Assembly (NCBI RefSeq): GCF_033115175.1 | Contig: NC_084834.1 | Coordinates: 12,063,294-12,127,293, forward strand | DNA from: Lepus europaeus | Taxonomy: Eukaryota > Chordata > Mammalia > Lagomorpha > Leporidae | DNA: 64,000 bases | Reading direction: 5' to 3' | In this document: piece by piece, positions 55,241 through 64,000 of the stretch | Layout: each line of letters begins with the position of its first letter | Position numbering within the stretch: the first letter of the stretch is position 1 | Translations under genes and position numbers: made by a program | The notes under the pieces: model-generated | What the model saw: only the letters and a program-made list of their open reading frames with translations | Told to the model about the DNA's origin: nothing | The model's database searches: none

Positions 55241-56090
55241 AGATGACGACTTCTTGAAGGGCTCAGTCTCAGAGCACACGGGCCTCCCACGAGCTGCTTC
55301 CAAGGAACACTCCTGCTCCAGCTCTTCACCAAAGAGGAAGCAGAACGGCGCGCTCCAACCGAGGCTGAGGAGGGGCAACCAGGCCGCCAAGCATTCAGTC
55401 CCCTCAGGATTGCTAGCTGTGCAGACCTGGGCCTCGGCAGGAAAAACCCGAGGAAATAACAGGTTGCAGCAGCAGAAAAAGACCGGAGGGAGACTTCTAG
55501 AACCCCTCGTGCCACCGGGCAGGCAGGAGGCGGCAGCTGTGGTCCCTCCCTGTCCGAGGCAGCTGTGCCCACCCAGCTAAACCGAGCGACCCTCGGCCCT
55601 GCTGACGAGGGGAGAGGCACAGAAGCTCCTCCGCCCAGGCCTGTGCAGGGCCCAACACCTGCTGAACAAGCTCCCAGTCCCACTGACTCAGCGGCCGGTG
55701 TGGCAGCTGGGAACAGGCCTGAGGGGACGCCCCCAGTGAGGCTGGCCAGGAGCTGGATGTGCCTGCCAAACTCCAGGCTGCTGGAGTGGAAGGCCACGTG
55801 TCAGCAAACCCCTAACTCCTGTCTTACCAAAGGTTCGCTTTTTGTCAGCAGGATTTGACACAGTGCGGTAATCACCCTCTCTGAGCGGGCCCAGGAATAT
55901 TTCAACAGAAGCTGCAGGTGGCTACGTAGGTCCTGCAGGGAATGAATCCTGGGCCCAAAGGTATAGGGTGTGGCGAGGAACCTGACTTCTTCCTATTCTT
56001 CCAACGCCATCTTCACCCGGTAACGCACAGGAAGCACCTGTCTAAGAGTACCCAGGGAAAAGGGCCAGGACCCAGGGTGAGGAAGATGAA
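55241..56090. other. GC-rich intergenic block, unassigned
   Basis: A 190-codon minus-strand frame (55225-55797) is present but is Ser/Ala/Pro-rich with no conserved motif. Judged non-coding. Confidence 0.35.
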
Positions 56091-56094
56091 GGGA

Positions 56095-56390
56095 GAGGGG
56101 CAGGCGTTCAGCCTAGCGGCTGAGACCCTCGCATCCCGCACTGCAGGGCCCACGTCCAGGCCCCGGCTCTGGCTCCTGACTCTGCGTCCTGCTAACGCAC
56201 ACCTTGAGAGGCAGAGGCGGCAGGACGGCTCGAGTGACTAGGTTCCTGCCACGCGCGGGAGGCCCAGACTGCGGTCACGGCTCCTGGTTTTGGCTCTGCG
56301 CGGCTCCAGCTGCTGTGGGCATTTGGGGAGGGCCGCAGCGGATGGAGCTCTGTCTGTCTCATAAACAAGCAAAATAAAGAAACAGTGAAG
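56095..56390 (+). repeat. Old SINE
   Basis: GGGGCAGGCGTTCAGCCTAG head, CTAACGCACACCTTGAGAGG body and AAGCAAAATAAAG tail. Confidence 0.7.
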
Positions 56391-56464
56391 GCACAAAAGC
56401 GGGGAGTGTGCGGTTCTAGTCACTTCGGAGGGACAGGCAAGCTCTACGTTGCATGAACACGGAC

Positions 56465-57032
56465 TCAAGCAAGGAAAGGGAAACAAACATTTATTGAGCG
56501 CCCACCAGGTACACGTCTGGCTGCGTGCCACCTACAGAGCTCCATTCGACCCTCGCGCCAACCCCGCGAGGCAGGTGCTAGCCCCACTTCCGTCAGATGA
56601 GGAACGTGAGGTTCAGAAAGGTTAGGATGGATGAGCCGGGCCCGAGTCCTCAAGTCCAGACTCCACCTCTGCTCTCTCCCACACGGCCTCGGGGGGGAGG
56701 GCCCACGAGCAAGGCCAGGCCTTTCCGCGCCCTGCAGGCACCGAGAGGAGGGGCCTGTACTTCCCCCACACCCTCACCGGAGGATGCAGCTGGCTGAAGA
56801 TGCTAAGATATAAATACAAAAATAAATAGCAAGGACTAGGCCCCAGCAGCAAGGATGTGCCACATCCACACTGCGGGAGGGAGCCCCAGGGGCCCCGGGG
56901 TAGAAGTGGGGCGCCAGCTGCCAGAGGCCCGAGTGGGCAGGCCACACAGCCCCCTCTGGGCCACAGACTCCAGAACAAAACGCCTGCGGCAGGCAGCAGC
57001 CGTGGGCAGGCGCGGCTTCCTCCATCTGCTGC
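56465..57032 (-). other. POLR3D: Predicted POLR3D 3' UTR with AATAAA inside a MIR
   Basis: Downstream of the TGA, the first canonical poly(A) signal on the minus strand is AATAAA at 56495-56490. It lies in the tail of a MIR-type element of the same orientation. No earlier AATAAA or ATTAAA was found, so the 3' UTR is predicted at about 550 bases. Confidence 0.5.
56478..56645 (-). repeat. MIR element, antisense to window, sense to POLR3D
   Basis: AACATTTATTGAGCGCCCAC, CCCCGCGAGGCAGGTGCTAG, CAGATGAGGAACGTGAGGTT and CAGAAAGG follow the reverse MIR consensus. Confidence 0.75.
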
Positions 57033-57155
57033 TCAGCGGTGCTTGTGATCCAACAGGGACTCGAAGTCAGGGGAGCAGACGAGCTTGTGCTTCACGTGGC
57101 CCAGGACCGTCAGATCCCCCGTCCTGCTGTCTCCAAGGCCCACGGACACCAGCTC
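57033..57155 (-). CDS. POLR3D: POLR3D last coding exon with stop
   Basis: ELVSVGLGDSRTGDLTVLGH and then VKHKLVCSPDFESLLDHKHR end at TGA (57035-57033). The conserved H-V-K-H-K-L-V-C-S-P-D-F end of RPC4 is present. The acceptor is CTTGGCAG. Confidence 0.96.
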   Translation of the reverse strand, partial: ELVSVGLGDSRTGDLTVLGHVKHKLVCSPDFESLLDHKHR

Positions 57156-60100
57156 CTGCCAAGCGACAGTCAGGGTGAGAACCCCCAGCTGTCCCTGGGT
57201 CAGCGGCTCCCGTCCTCGGGGCTCGAGCCCTGCCCGCCTCTCCCTGCGGCACAGGGTGCTCACCTGCAGGAAAGAGCAGGCGGTCCCCATGGTCACGTCC
57301 AGAGTCACCTTGCCCAGGAGGAGCTGCACCTTCCCTGATCTGCGGATGAGCAATTTGCCAACCTGCCCCTCCGTGAGGTCAGCCAGGCTACAGGCGTTCT
57401 CTGCCTGCCTGGCTTCCTGTGGAGAGAGGAAGGGGGTGGAGACTGGGCAAGGAGCTCTCTCCTCCACCCTTCAGGAACAAAGCCCAGTCCATCTCCCAGA
57501 GGAAGGCACCGGCAGCCCAGACCAGGGTAAGGCCCCCAGAGAGGGCCTTTTCCAAGGGCAATCTGCCATCGGTTAAGACAAAACCTGGGGTCGGCGCTGT
57601 GGCGTAGTGGGTAAAGCCACAGCCTATGGTGCTGGCATCCCACATGGACGCCGGTTTGAGTCCTGGCTGCTCCACTGCCAATCCAGCTCCCTGGGAAAGA
57701 CGGACCTGGAAGACGGACCAAGTGCTTATGCCCCTGCACTCACATGGGAGACCCAGATGAATTTCCTGGCTCCTGGCTTTGCCCTGGCCCAACCCAGGCC
57801 AGGCCATTGCAGCCATTTGGGGAGTGAACCAACAGACAGAAGATCGATCTCTGTCTGTCTCCTTCTAACTTTTTCAAATAAATAAATAAACCTAAAAAAA
57901 AAAAAAAAAAAAGGCCAAAACACACAGCAAACAAATGTATAAAACATCAACACCTGGGGCTGGCACTGCAGCATAGCACGTAAAGCCTCTGCCTGCAGTG
58001 CTGGCATCCCATGGGTCACCAGTTTAAGTCCTGGCTGCTCCACTTCCAATCCAGCTCCCTGCCAATGGCCTGGGAAAGCAGTAGAAGATGGCCCAAGTGC
58101 TTGGGTCCCTGCCACCCACATGGGAGACCTGGATGAAGTTCCTGGCTTCAGCAAGGCCAAACCCTGGCCACTGTGGCCACCTAGGGAATGAACCAGCAGA
58201 CTAAAGATCTCTCTCTGCAACTCTCTCAGATAAATAAATCTTTAAAACAAACCAACCAACAGCTGAAGCTAAGGGATGGGACACAGGAGTCTCTGCCCTT
58301 GTAAAAGATGTAAAAATGATTGCAGGGGCTGGCGCTCCGGTGCAGAGGGTTAAACCACGGCATCTCATACAGGTGCCGGTTGAAGTCCCAGCTGCTCCTC
58401 TTCCGATCCAGCTCTCTGCTATGGCCTGGGAAAGCAGTGGAAGATGGCCCAAGTCCTTGGGTCCCTGCACCCATGTGGGAGACCTAGAGGAAGTTTATGA
58501 CTCCAGCCTGGCCCAGCCCTGACCATCACAGCCATCGGAGGAGTGAACCAGCAGATGGAAGATCTCGACCTCTCTCTCTCTCTGCATCTTCCTCTCTCTG
58601 CAACTCTGCCATTCAGCTAAATAATTTTCAAAAACAAAACAAAAAAAAACCCTCTGGAAAATGAGGCTTCCTGTGGTGCAAAACAGTCTGAAAGCCGTGC
58701 AGTTTTTCATAATGTGCACTTCCCATGGATTTTTTGATGACCACTCATATGCATGGACTTCAAGATTCTTCCGCACCAAACTAAGCTTTGTTTAAATTTC
58801 CATTTTCCACAAGCTTTTCCAAGTTCGCTTGTATGTTTGAAACTGTTCATTCTAGAAAGCAAGCGCACGCACACGAAATCGGGGCCGGCAGTACAAAGCC
58901 CCCAGGCCCTGGCAGGTGCTGAGAGCGCATGCCTGTGCCTGCACGCCTCGGCGAGGGCGGCGCCTGCGCTGTCACCTTCACCCCACCACCTCGGGCTCCC
59001 CCAGGGCTCCCCGGGACGCCTACCCGGTCCTTCTCCTGTTTGATGACCACCATCTGTCCGTCCTCGCCCTGCACCTCCGTCTTGATGGGCTTGATGTCCT
59101 GGGTGGGCGGCTGGCCGGGGAGCGTGTCTGGCAGCTGGAGGAACAACAGTTCTTCCTCCTTGGTGAGGCTCAGCTCCCGCAGCAGCTCTGCCACAGACAC
59201 GTCTTTCGGGAGGCCTGGCGTCCTCCTGGCTGCTCTGGGAGGAGCCTTCATCTTAGCCTCCTCCTCCTCGTCTCGTGGCTCCTCTTTCACTGCCCAGAGT
59301 AACAAACACAGAGGAGATATGAAGTGAGCGCTTCCATGCCACTCACTGCCCCGTCCACCCCACTACCACTCAGCGAGGAGCCGCGGGGAGACTGACAATG
59401 GTGAGGGGCGAGAGAGAGCAGCTCTAAGAGCTAGGCAGGGTTGTCGGAGGTGTGGCCCATGGGCCAGGTCAACGCGGGAATCCTCCGGGAGTGTTTATAT
59501 ATAGTAATATATTTATAGTACGAGTGTCCATCTCACACGTATGACAGGTGGAATGGGACAGGGCCTACCCAGGAGCAGCAGCTCGGGGCTGGCATGAGGG
59601 ATACCCGGAATACCTTTCACAGAGGGCACGTCCACCTCCATGTCCTCCTCCTTGGGGCCGGCCAGCCAAGGCTTCACATCCTGATCCTCACTCTCCTCCT
59701 TAAACAGCCAGCCCGAGTGCGCCAGCGGCAGCTGCACAGGCATGTTCCGGGTGTCGTTCCGCAGCCCAGGGTCATCGATGAACTGCCAAGGCAGAGCTGT
59801 GGGGTCACGGGCCGCTGCCCCTCGCTCCTCCCATCCCCGCAGCCCCCCCCCCCCCCCCCGCCCCGGCACCCACGTCATCTTTCTCCAGCATGCGCAGGAT
59901 CTGCTTGGTCTCCTCGTCCGTCTCCCTCTTCTCCTTCTTGATGTTGATGATGTGAGAGGGACCCATATCCGACACATCCACGGTCTTATCCCAGCTCCCT
60001 GCGGGCAACCACCCTGTTCAGCAGGAAGCCGCGAGGCGCAGCCAGCCGGCAGCGGGCACTCCGTGGCTGTGGCCCGCCTCCGTGGCTCTGGCCCCGCCTC

Positions 60101-62613
60101 CGTTCCTGACCCCTTCCTTGTACCTTTCTTCTTCATCATCTCAGCAGGTCCTTGCTCAAAGATGGAGTGGGACTGGATGACTTCCGGGCGGCCCCGGCCC
60201 CGCCCATGCCACTCCCGCTGCCGCTCTCGGTCCCTCTCCCGTTTCTCCTTCTTCACTGTGACCTCCTCCTTGGGCCTGGAAGAGACGGTGGATGCTGGGG
60301 ACCACTTGGCCTGCCTTTGCCATGCCACTCCGCCAACCGAGCAGAGTCTGTGGGGCACTGCTGCCGCCGGCCAGAGCCCCACTTGGAGGCCAGCACCAGT
60401 CTCACTGCCCAGATGAAACCTTTCACTTTGCTGGCCTTTACCTGCTCACCCAAAAACTTTTTTTTTTTTTTTTTGGCACTGACTGAAAGCAGCAAGGCTA
60501 TAATGCAAAGGAACGTCAGGGCAAGCGTGGTCACATCTGTCTGAACCTCCTTCCTGCCACGGGATGTTTGGATAGTTACAACATCATTCCCAGGCCATAC
60601 ACAATCATCAACTTACATTAGCTGCCCCTAGAGTTACTGAATTGGGAGTTCTGCCCACGGCTGCCTTGGCAGCGTCACACCAGATTTCGTGGGCCACAGA
60701 TGGCCTGCAGGCCAGACACTCCCCACCCCAAATTTAAACTGTTGCCTTTCAACTCTAGCTGCAAGATAGCGTCACTCTGTTTTACGGCAAACTAGTCTAA
60801 TCATAATTTCTAGAGATGCAGCATTGAGGATCTGTATTTTTTGAAGCCCTGCACATTAAGAATCACCTGGCATCCTATATCGGTTTTGGTTTGAGTCCCG
60901 GCTGCTCCACTTCCAATACAGCTTCCTGCTAATGTGCCTGGGAAAGCAACTGAAGACAGCCTAAGTGCTTCGGCCCCTGTACCCATGTGGGAGACCTAGA
61001 AGCTCCTGCCTTCCGCCTGACCCAGCACTGGCCACTGAGGCCATTCGGGGGAATGAACCAGCAGATAGAAGACCCCTCTCTCTCTCTGAACTCTGCCTTT
61101 CAAATAAATAAATTTAAATAATAATAATTTACAAAAAACCACCTCATCTGCGAGCCAGGGTTAACAATCACTAGCACAAAGAACGGACTCACAAATTTTT
61201 ACACTTATGAGCCATAAGCTAGTTACTTCCCCCACAGCCCCAGGCTCAGAACAAAGAAACAAAGGGCAAGTATTCAGGCCTGGTTACTTACTCTTCCTTG
61301 ATCTTCCGGCTGATGATATTTGGGGTGAAAGTTTTCTGAAAGCAAAATTCAAGAGTCACTGACTTGATCCGTTCTGACCCCCCAAAGGGCAACTCCTGGG
61401 GACCAAGCCCACCCTGAGGCCCTTCTGCACACACTGCACTGTCGTCACACCTTCACACAGACACACAGCTGCCACGGCGGCAGCACAGTCACACGGGCAG
61501 CAGGGAACCCAACACCATCCTAACTAGCAGCTTCGGCTTCTGCCCTCTGAGAGCTCCGCCAGCACTTCCAAACGCAAAGAAACCTGTCTGATGTCGTCTC
61601 TCGTCTCCAATCTGCTACAGGGGCCAATCAGCACCACAGGCAAACAGCTCTCGCTCAAGGCTCAGGCAGGGAACACAGATCTGCCAGCACTCACAGAGGA
61701 CATGGTTAGACTGGCACCAGACTGGCCCGAGACACAGGTCAGTCTTTCAAAACTGGCTGCTGTCTGTTCTGTCTCATTCCCTGTCACCCCCAACCCTCTC
61801 AGAGCTCCTCACATCCACAGTCACGTGGAAAAGGGCACCGGGACCCAATGCCACGCCCAGAATCTACCAGAGGATTCTGGGACCCTCTCAAAACTGACAG
61901 CGGGGTTTGTGCTTATCTGGCTATCTTAGGGTTCTTAAAGGGGCTCCAAACACACACTAAGGGGTCAGCGGGTCAGTGTGTGGTGCAGTGGGTTAAGCCT
62001 CTCCCTGGAATGCCAGCATCACACTGGGGCACCAGCTCGGGTCCTAGATGCTCCACTTCCCATCCAGCTCCCTCTAATGCACCTGGGAAGCCAGCAGAAG
62101 ATGGCCAGACGCAGTTCCTGGCTCCTGACTTCAGCCTGGAACAGTCCGGACCATCGGAGCCATTTGGGGAGTGAGCCAGCAGGTGCATGCCAGCACTCTT
62201 TCAAATGCACAGCGCATTTTCTACAACACACACGCACGCACAATGAAAGTAAACCCTGCTGTTTGGAACGTCTGGAACCAGGCGTGATCCTATGAAAACC
62301 ACCTCAACAGCTCGTGGCCAGCACCCAGACTTGACTGAGCCCCAACACCGCGCCCAGCACACAGCAGGCCACACAGGGGCATGCGCTGAATCCGGGAGCC
62401 TGGAGTGCCAAACAGCTGAGTGTCTTGAGAAACGCGCTGGGCGGGTACCTTCTTGACTCCCCCGAGCGTGAGGTCCCTGGAGCGGATGGAGGGAAGGCGG
62501 CCCGGCGTGGGAGGGGGCGCAGGCCGCCGCCCGATGAGCCCCCGGGCCCCTGAGAGCAGGGGCCGGGGGGTGCCCGGAGCGCTGGGCTCGCCCGCGGCGC
62601 TTCCTTCCGACAT
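57033..62613 (-). CDS. POLR3D: POLR3D, RNA polymerase III subunit RPC4 (complete, 398 residues)
   Basis: Eight coding exons join in frame: 62613-62449, 61335-61292, 60275-60124, 59998-59874, 59782-59614, 59289-59024, 57416-57264 and 57155-57033 (TGA at 57035-57033). The product is 398 residues, the same length as human RPC4. RPC4 (yeast Rpc53) pairs with RPC5 as a TFIIF-like subcomplex of Pol III in the nucleus, working in initiation, termination and reinitiation at tRNA, 5S and other small RNA genes. The N-terminal half (1-about 230) is charged and low-complexity. The conserved RPC4 region that dimerises with RPC5 is at about 255-398 (KDVSVAELL, then a beta-rich end LLIRRSGKVQLLLG...CSFLQELVSVG). 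All splice sites are GT-AG. The gene is tail-to-head with PIWIL2 about 22 kb downstream and divergent from MIR320A. Confidence 0.97.
57264..57416 (-). CDS. POLR3D: POLR3D coding exon 7
   Basis: This 153-base, 51-codon symmetric exon encodes SLADLTEGQVGKLLIRRSGK and then VQLLLGKVTLDVTMGTACSF. It is the beta-barrel core of the RPC4 C-terminal domain that dimerises with RPC5. Confidence 0.96.
57588..57912 (+). repeat. CSINE in POLR3D intron
   Basis: GGGGTCGGCGCTGTGGCGTA head; AAATAAATAAATAAACC and a 19-base A run. Confidence 0.87.
57957..58250 (+). repeat. CSINE in POLR3D intron
   Basis: GGGGCTGGCACTGCAGCATA head; GATAAATAAATC tail. Confidence 0.86.
58325..58640 (+). repeat. CSINE in POLR3D intron
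   Basis: GGGGCTGGCGCTCCGGTGCA head; (TC)n and CAAAACAAAAC tail. Confidence 0.85.
58660..58845 (+). repeat. Stem-loop repeat family copy
   Basis: Left arm GGTGCAAAACAGTCTGAAAG (from 58675), right arm ATATGCATGGACTTCAAGAT ... CCGCACC (58747-58777), then AAGCTTTGTTTAAATTTCCA and CACAAGCTTTTCCAAG. Confidence 0.65.
59024..59289 (-). CDS. POLR3D: POLR3D coding exon 6
   Basis: This 266-base exon is the largest. It has an acidic start (KEEPRDEEEEAK), a basic patch (RAARRTPGLPKD), the leucine-rich segment SVAELLRELSLTKEEELLFL, and IKTE and IKQE near the end. The donor is CGG|GTAGGC. The intron that follows contains three plus-strand CSINEs. Confidence 0.95.
59614..59782 (-). CDS. POLR3D: POLR3D coding exon 5
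   Basis: This 169-base exon encodes FIDDPGLRNDTRNMPVQLPL, then AHSGWLFKEESEDQDVKPWL and an acidic end, EEDMEVDVPSVK. The acceptor is CTTGGCAG and the donor AAAG|GTATTC. Confidence 0.95.
59874..59998 (-). CDS. POLR3D: POLR3D coding exon 4
   Basis: This 125-base exon encodes SWDKTVDVSDMGPSHIINIK and then a charged helix, KEKRETDEETKQILRMLEKD. The donor is GATGAC|GTGGGT, a non-consensus -1 C, followed 14 nt into the intron by a run of 17 G on the transcribed sense strand. Confidence 0.95.
60124..60275 (-). CDS. POLR3D: POLR3D coding exon 3
   Basis: This 152-base exon encodes PKEEVTVKKEKRERDRERQR, a highly charged stretch, then HGRGRGRPEVIQSHSIFEQG and PAEMMKKKG. The acceptor is CTCTTCCAG|G and the donor AAAG|GTACAA. 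Confidence 0.95.
60865..61130 (+). repeat. CSINE, 5' truncated, in POLR3D intron
   Basis: Starts CTGGCATCCTATATCGG. The body is complete to CAAATAAATAAATTTAAAT. Confidence 0.8.
61292..61335 (-). CDS. POLR3D: POLR3D coding exon 2 (44-base micro-exon)
   Basis: KTFTPNIISRKIKE, a conserved RPC4 N-terminal motif, lies between TTTGCTTTCAG and GAAGA|GTAAGT. The exon is too short for ordinary ORF detection. It contains an IKEE SUMO-type motif that is completed across the splice junction. Confidence 0.93.
61966..62200 (+). repeat. CSINE, 3' truncated, in POLR3D intron
   Basis: GTCAGTGTGTGGTGCAGTGG head; body to CTCTTTCAAATGCACAG. Confidence 0.76.
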
Positions 62614-62618
62614 GCTGC
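62449..62618 (-). CDS. POLR3D: POLR3D first coding exon (residues 1-55)
   Basis: The ATG is at 62613-62611, in a good context (A at -3), five bases after a TCTCCCAG acceptor. It encodes MSEGSAAGEPSAPGTPRP, a Gly/Pro/Arg-rich stretch, then LPSIRSRDLTLGGVKK. The donor is AAG|GTACCC. An untranslated first exon must lie upstream. Confidence 0.95.
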
Positions 62619-62689
62619 CTGGGAGAGAGAACGGGCGACCCGGTCACCGGCCGAGGCGGACCCGCGAACCCGGGGCGGAACCCCACTCA

Positions 62690-62985
62690 CGTGGCGGGCC
62701 GCTCCCCTGCAACCCGCCCCCGGCGCGTCCCTCGGGTTGCGTCTCGGCTCCTCCCCCTCCCACGTGGCGAGGCGCCCCGGACCACCCCGGCCGGAGCCCT
62801 GGGCTCTAACCTGCCCTCTCCTCCGAGCCCCCGCCAGGCCCGAGGCAGGAACGCACACGCTGCCGGGGCTCCGCAACCGCGCGTGCCCGCTTCACCGCCG
62901 ACGCCACTCGCCGCCGACCCCTCGTCTCCGCGCCGGGCGGAAGTCTGCGTGGCAGCGCCTGGGCGCCGCCATCTTGCCACGGGGC
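62690..62985 (-). other. POLR3D: POLR3D untranslated first exon region
   Basis: A 5' UTR exon must lie here. Two candidate donors are visible on the minus strand: GGCAG|GTTAGA (boundary 62811) and GCCAC|GTGAGT (boundary 62691). The start is expected near 62980, just upstream of a YY1 element. Which donor is used cannot be settled from sequence. Confidence 0.5.
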
Positions 62986-63030
62986 GGAAGTGACGTGTGG
63001 GGGCGGGGCCAGGCCACAGTATTTATGAGG
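62960..63030. promoter_or_regulatory. Divergent POLR3D / MIR320A promoter
   Basis: Within about 70 bp lie: a YY1 element (CCGCCATCTTG, 62966-62976, in the orientation typical just downstream of a POLR3D start); a composite ETS/CRE site (CGGAAGTGACGT, 62985-62996); a GC box (GGGGGCGGGGCC, 63000-63011); and a TATA-like TATTTAT (63020-63026) pointing towards MIR320A. The block sits in a CpG island that continues to about 63.5 kb. Confidence 0.8.
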
Positions 63031-63035
63031 CGGCG

Positions 63036-63117
63036 TCTCGCTGCCCTCCGCCTTCTCTTCCCGGTTCTTCCCGGAGTCGGGAAAAGCTGGGTTGAGAGGG
63101 CGAAAAAGCTGGGGTGA
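63036..63117 (+). ncRNA. MIR320A: microRNA precursor mir-320a
   Basis: The sequence forms a hairpin with arms CCTTCTCTTCCCGG... and GGGAAAAGCTGGGTTGAG. As I recall the human mature sequences, miR-320a-5p is at 63050-63071 and miR-320a-3p at 63082-63103, both identical. Its position immediately upstream of and divergent to POLR3D is the known human location. Mammalian pre-miR-320 is reported to be made directly by Pol II initiation as a capped, Drosha-independent hairpin. It has also been reported to silence the POLR3D promoter in cis. The distal stem outside the mature arms differs slightly from human (GCTGGGGTGAGG at the 3' side). Confidence 0.95.
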
Positions 63118-63639
63118 GGGGGTCGGTGCGGGCTACGTTACGGGGCGGCGTTTGCGGGTCGTGGCCTCGGGCCAGGGGTGGGGGCGCCGAGCTGCAGGCA
63201 GCGCCTTGGCGACCCCCACCCCGCGGGGCAGTGGGGCCGGGGGCGGAATTCGCCGCGACTTAGCCGCTCGGAGCAGTGGGGTCGCGGCGGGGTGGAGCGC
63301 GGGACCCGGCTGCGGGCGCCGTGTGGTGACCTTGGGGCGGTCACTGCCGCGGGGCCGTCTCCGGAGCGGCTGCCCCGTCCCCCGTTCTGGGCTCGGGGTC
63401 GCCGGGGTCCTGGAGAGAAGACGGAACCCGAGCCTGCCCTGCCGCGGGAGGGACCGATCCCATCAGCTTCCGACGTGCTCGGCCGTTGTGATTTGACGGG
63501 AAAGGTGCCCTTCGGGGATGGCCGGAGCTCTGGGGTCCTGCAAACGGCTCCTGGCTTCGGTTCCCATCCCAAATGACTGTAGCCCCCTGGGCTAGGCAGA
63601 AGCAAGGAGCCTGGGACTCCATGTGGGATGCTGGTATCA

Positions 63640-63905
63640 CAGGCAGCAGCCTGGATTTGATTTTTTTTTTTTTTTTTTTGGTAAGGCAGAGTTACAGAGA
63701 AGTCTTCCATCCGCTGGTTCACTTGCCAATTGGCCACAAAGCTGGGATCTCCCACGTGGGTGCGGGGGCCCAAGGCCTTGAGCCATCTTCTACCACTTTC
63801 CCAGGCACATTAGCAGGGAGCTGGATCGCAAGTGGAGCAGCTGGGACTTGAACTGGCGCACACTGCAGGCAGCGCCTTTACCCACTAGGCCAGAATGCCA
63901 GCCCA
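63640..63905 (-). repeat. CSINE
   Basis: Antisense copy; a T run at 63661-63679, ends AGAATGCCAGCCC. Confidence 0.85.
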
Positions 63906-63950
63906 GGGACTGGATCTTGATTTACCTGTTTCCCTGTTTGGATATTTGGG

Positions 63951-64000
63951 TTTTTTTTTTTTTTTTTTTTTTTTTTTTGACAGAGTGGACAGTGAGAGAG
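63951..64000 (-). repeat. CSINE (cut by right window edge)
   Basis: A T run followed by GACAGAGTGGACAGTGAGAG, the antisense tail end of a further copy. Confidence 0.8.

Larger units (their letters stand above)
62450..63520. promoter_or_regulatory. CpG island over POLR3D start and MIR320A
   Basis: This is a GC-rich, CpG-dense block spanning the POLR3D first exons, the divergent promoter, the miRNA and about 400 bp beyond it. Long open frames on both strands (for example 63138-63773 minus) come from GC composition and read into a SINE; no conserved product is recognised. Confidence 0.75.

Noticed and set aside
55225..55797. 190-codon minus-strand frame
   Set aside because: Low-complexity Ser/Ala/Pro/Gly composition from GC-rich DNA with no motif or splice context.
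59513..60382. 289-codon minus-strand frame
   Set aside because: It reads through POLR3D introns and is out of frame with parts of the real exons. The splice-joined model explains the sequence better.
63138..63773. 211-codon minus-strand frame beyond MIR320A
   Set aside because: It starts in SINE sequence and runs through CpG-island DNA, with no conserved content; no PHYHIP exon or other neighbour gene recognised here.

Overview
This is mammalian nuclear DNA, almost certainly from a lagomorph such as rabbit. About 70 copies of the lagomorph C-type tRNA-derived SINE (CSINE) are visible: a GGGGCCGGCGCTGTGG-like head, a body of about 300 bp with CT-rich and AAATAAAT-rich 3' ends, and an A tail. 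They make up roughly a third of the window by eye. Split genes with GT-AG introns, CpG-island promoters and old L1, L2, MIR, hAT and LTR remnants agree with this.

Two protein genes lie on the minus strand, in the same order and orientation as human 8p21.3. POLR3D (RNA polymerase III subunit RPC4) is complete. It has eight coding exons between 62613 and 57033, giving an unbroken 398-residue frame. PIWIL2 (PIWI-clade Argonaute of the piRNA pathway) starts in a CpG island near 34.4-34.6 kb. Thirteen coding exons from 32990 down to 898 give 560 in-frame residues: the Arg-Gly-rich N terminus, the N domain, PAZ and the start of the linker to MID. The MID/PIWI part lies beyond the left edge. Every exon junction listed was checked for GT-AG and for reading phase.

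The MIR320A hairpin lies on the plus strand just upstream of POLR3D (63036-63117) and shares its divergent promoter. A TATA-like box sits 24-30 nt before the first base of miR-320a-5p. This fits the known capped, Drosha-independent pre-miR-320.

Layout: 0.9-34.6 kb is PIWIL2, with large introns filled by SINEs. They also hold a 5' UTR-bearing but internally deleted L1 (14.4-19.85 kb), a hAT remnant, a 129-bp inverted repeat pair and an LTR inserted into a SINE. 34.6-56.5 kb is intergenic and dominated by repeats, with two related solo LTRs (39.8 and 51.0 kb) and a DNA transposon. No further gene is recognised there. 56.5-63.0 kb is POLR3D. 63.0-64.0 kb is MIR320A, CpG-island sequence and SINEs.

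The genes do not form an operon-like system. I found no clearly new coding system. The most notable observations are the geometry of the MIR320A/POLR3D promoter, the long inverted repeat inside PIWIL2, a pair of solo LTRs rich in CCAAT and YY1-like motifs with 6-bp target duplications, and a dispersed stem-loop repeat family with about six copies.
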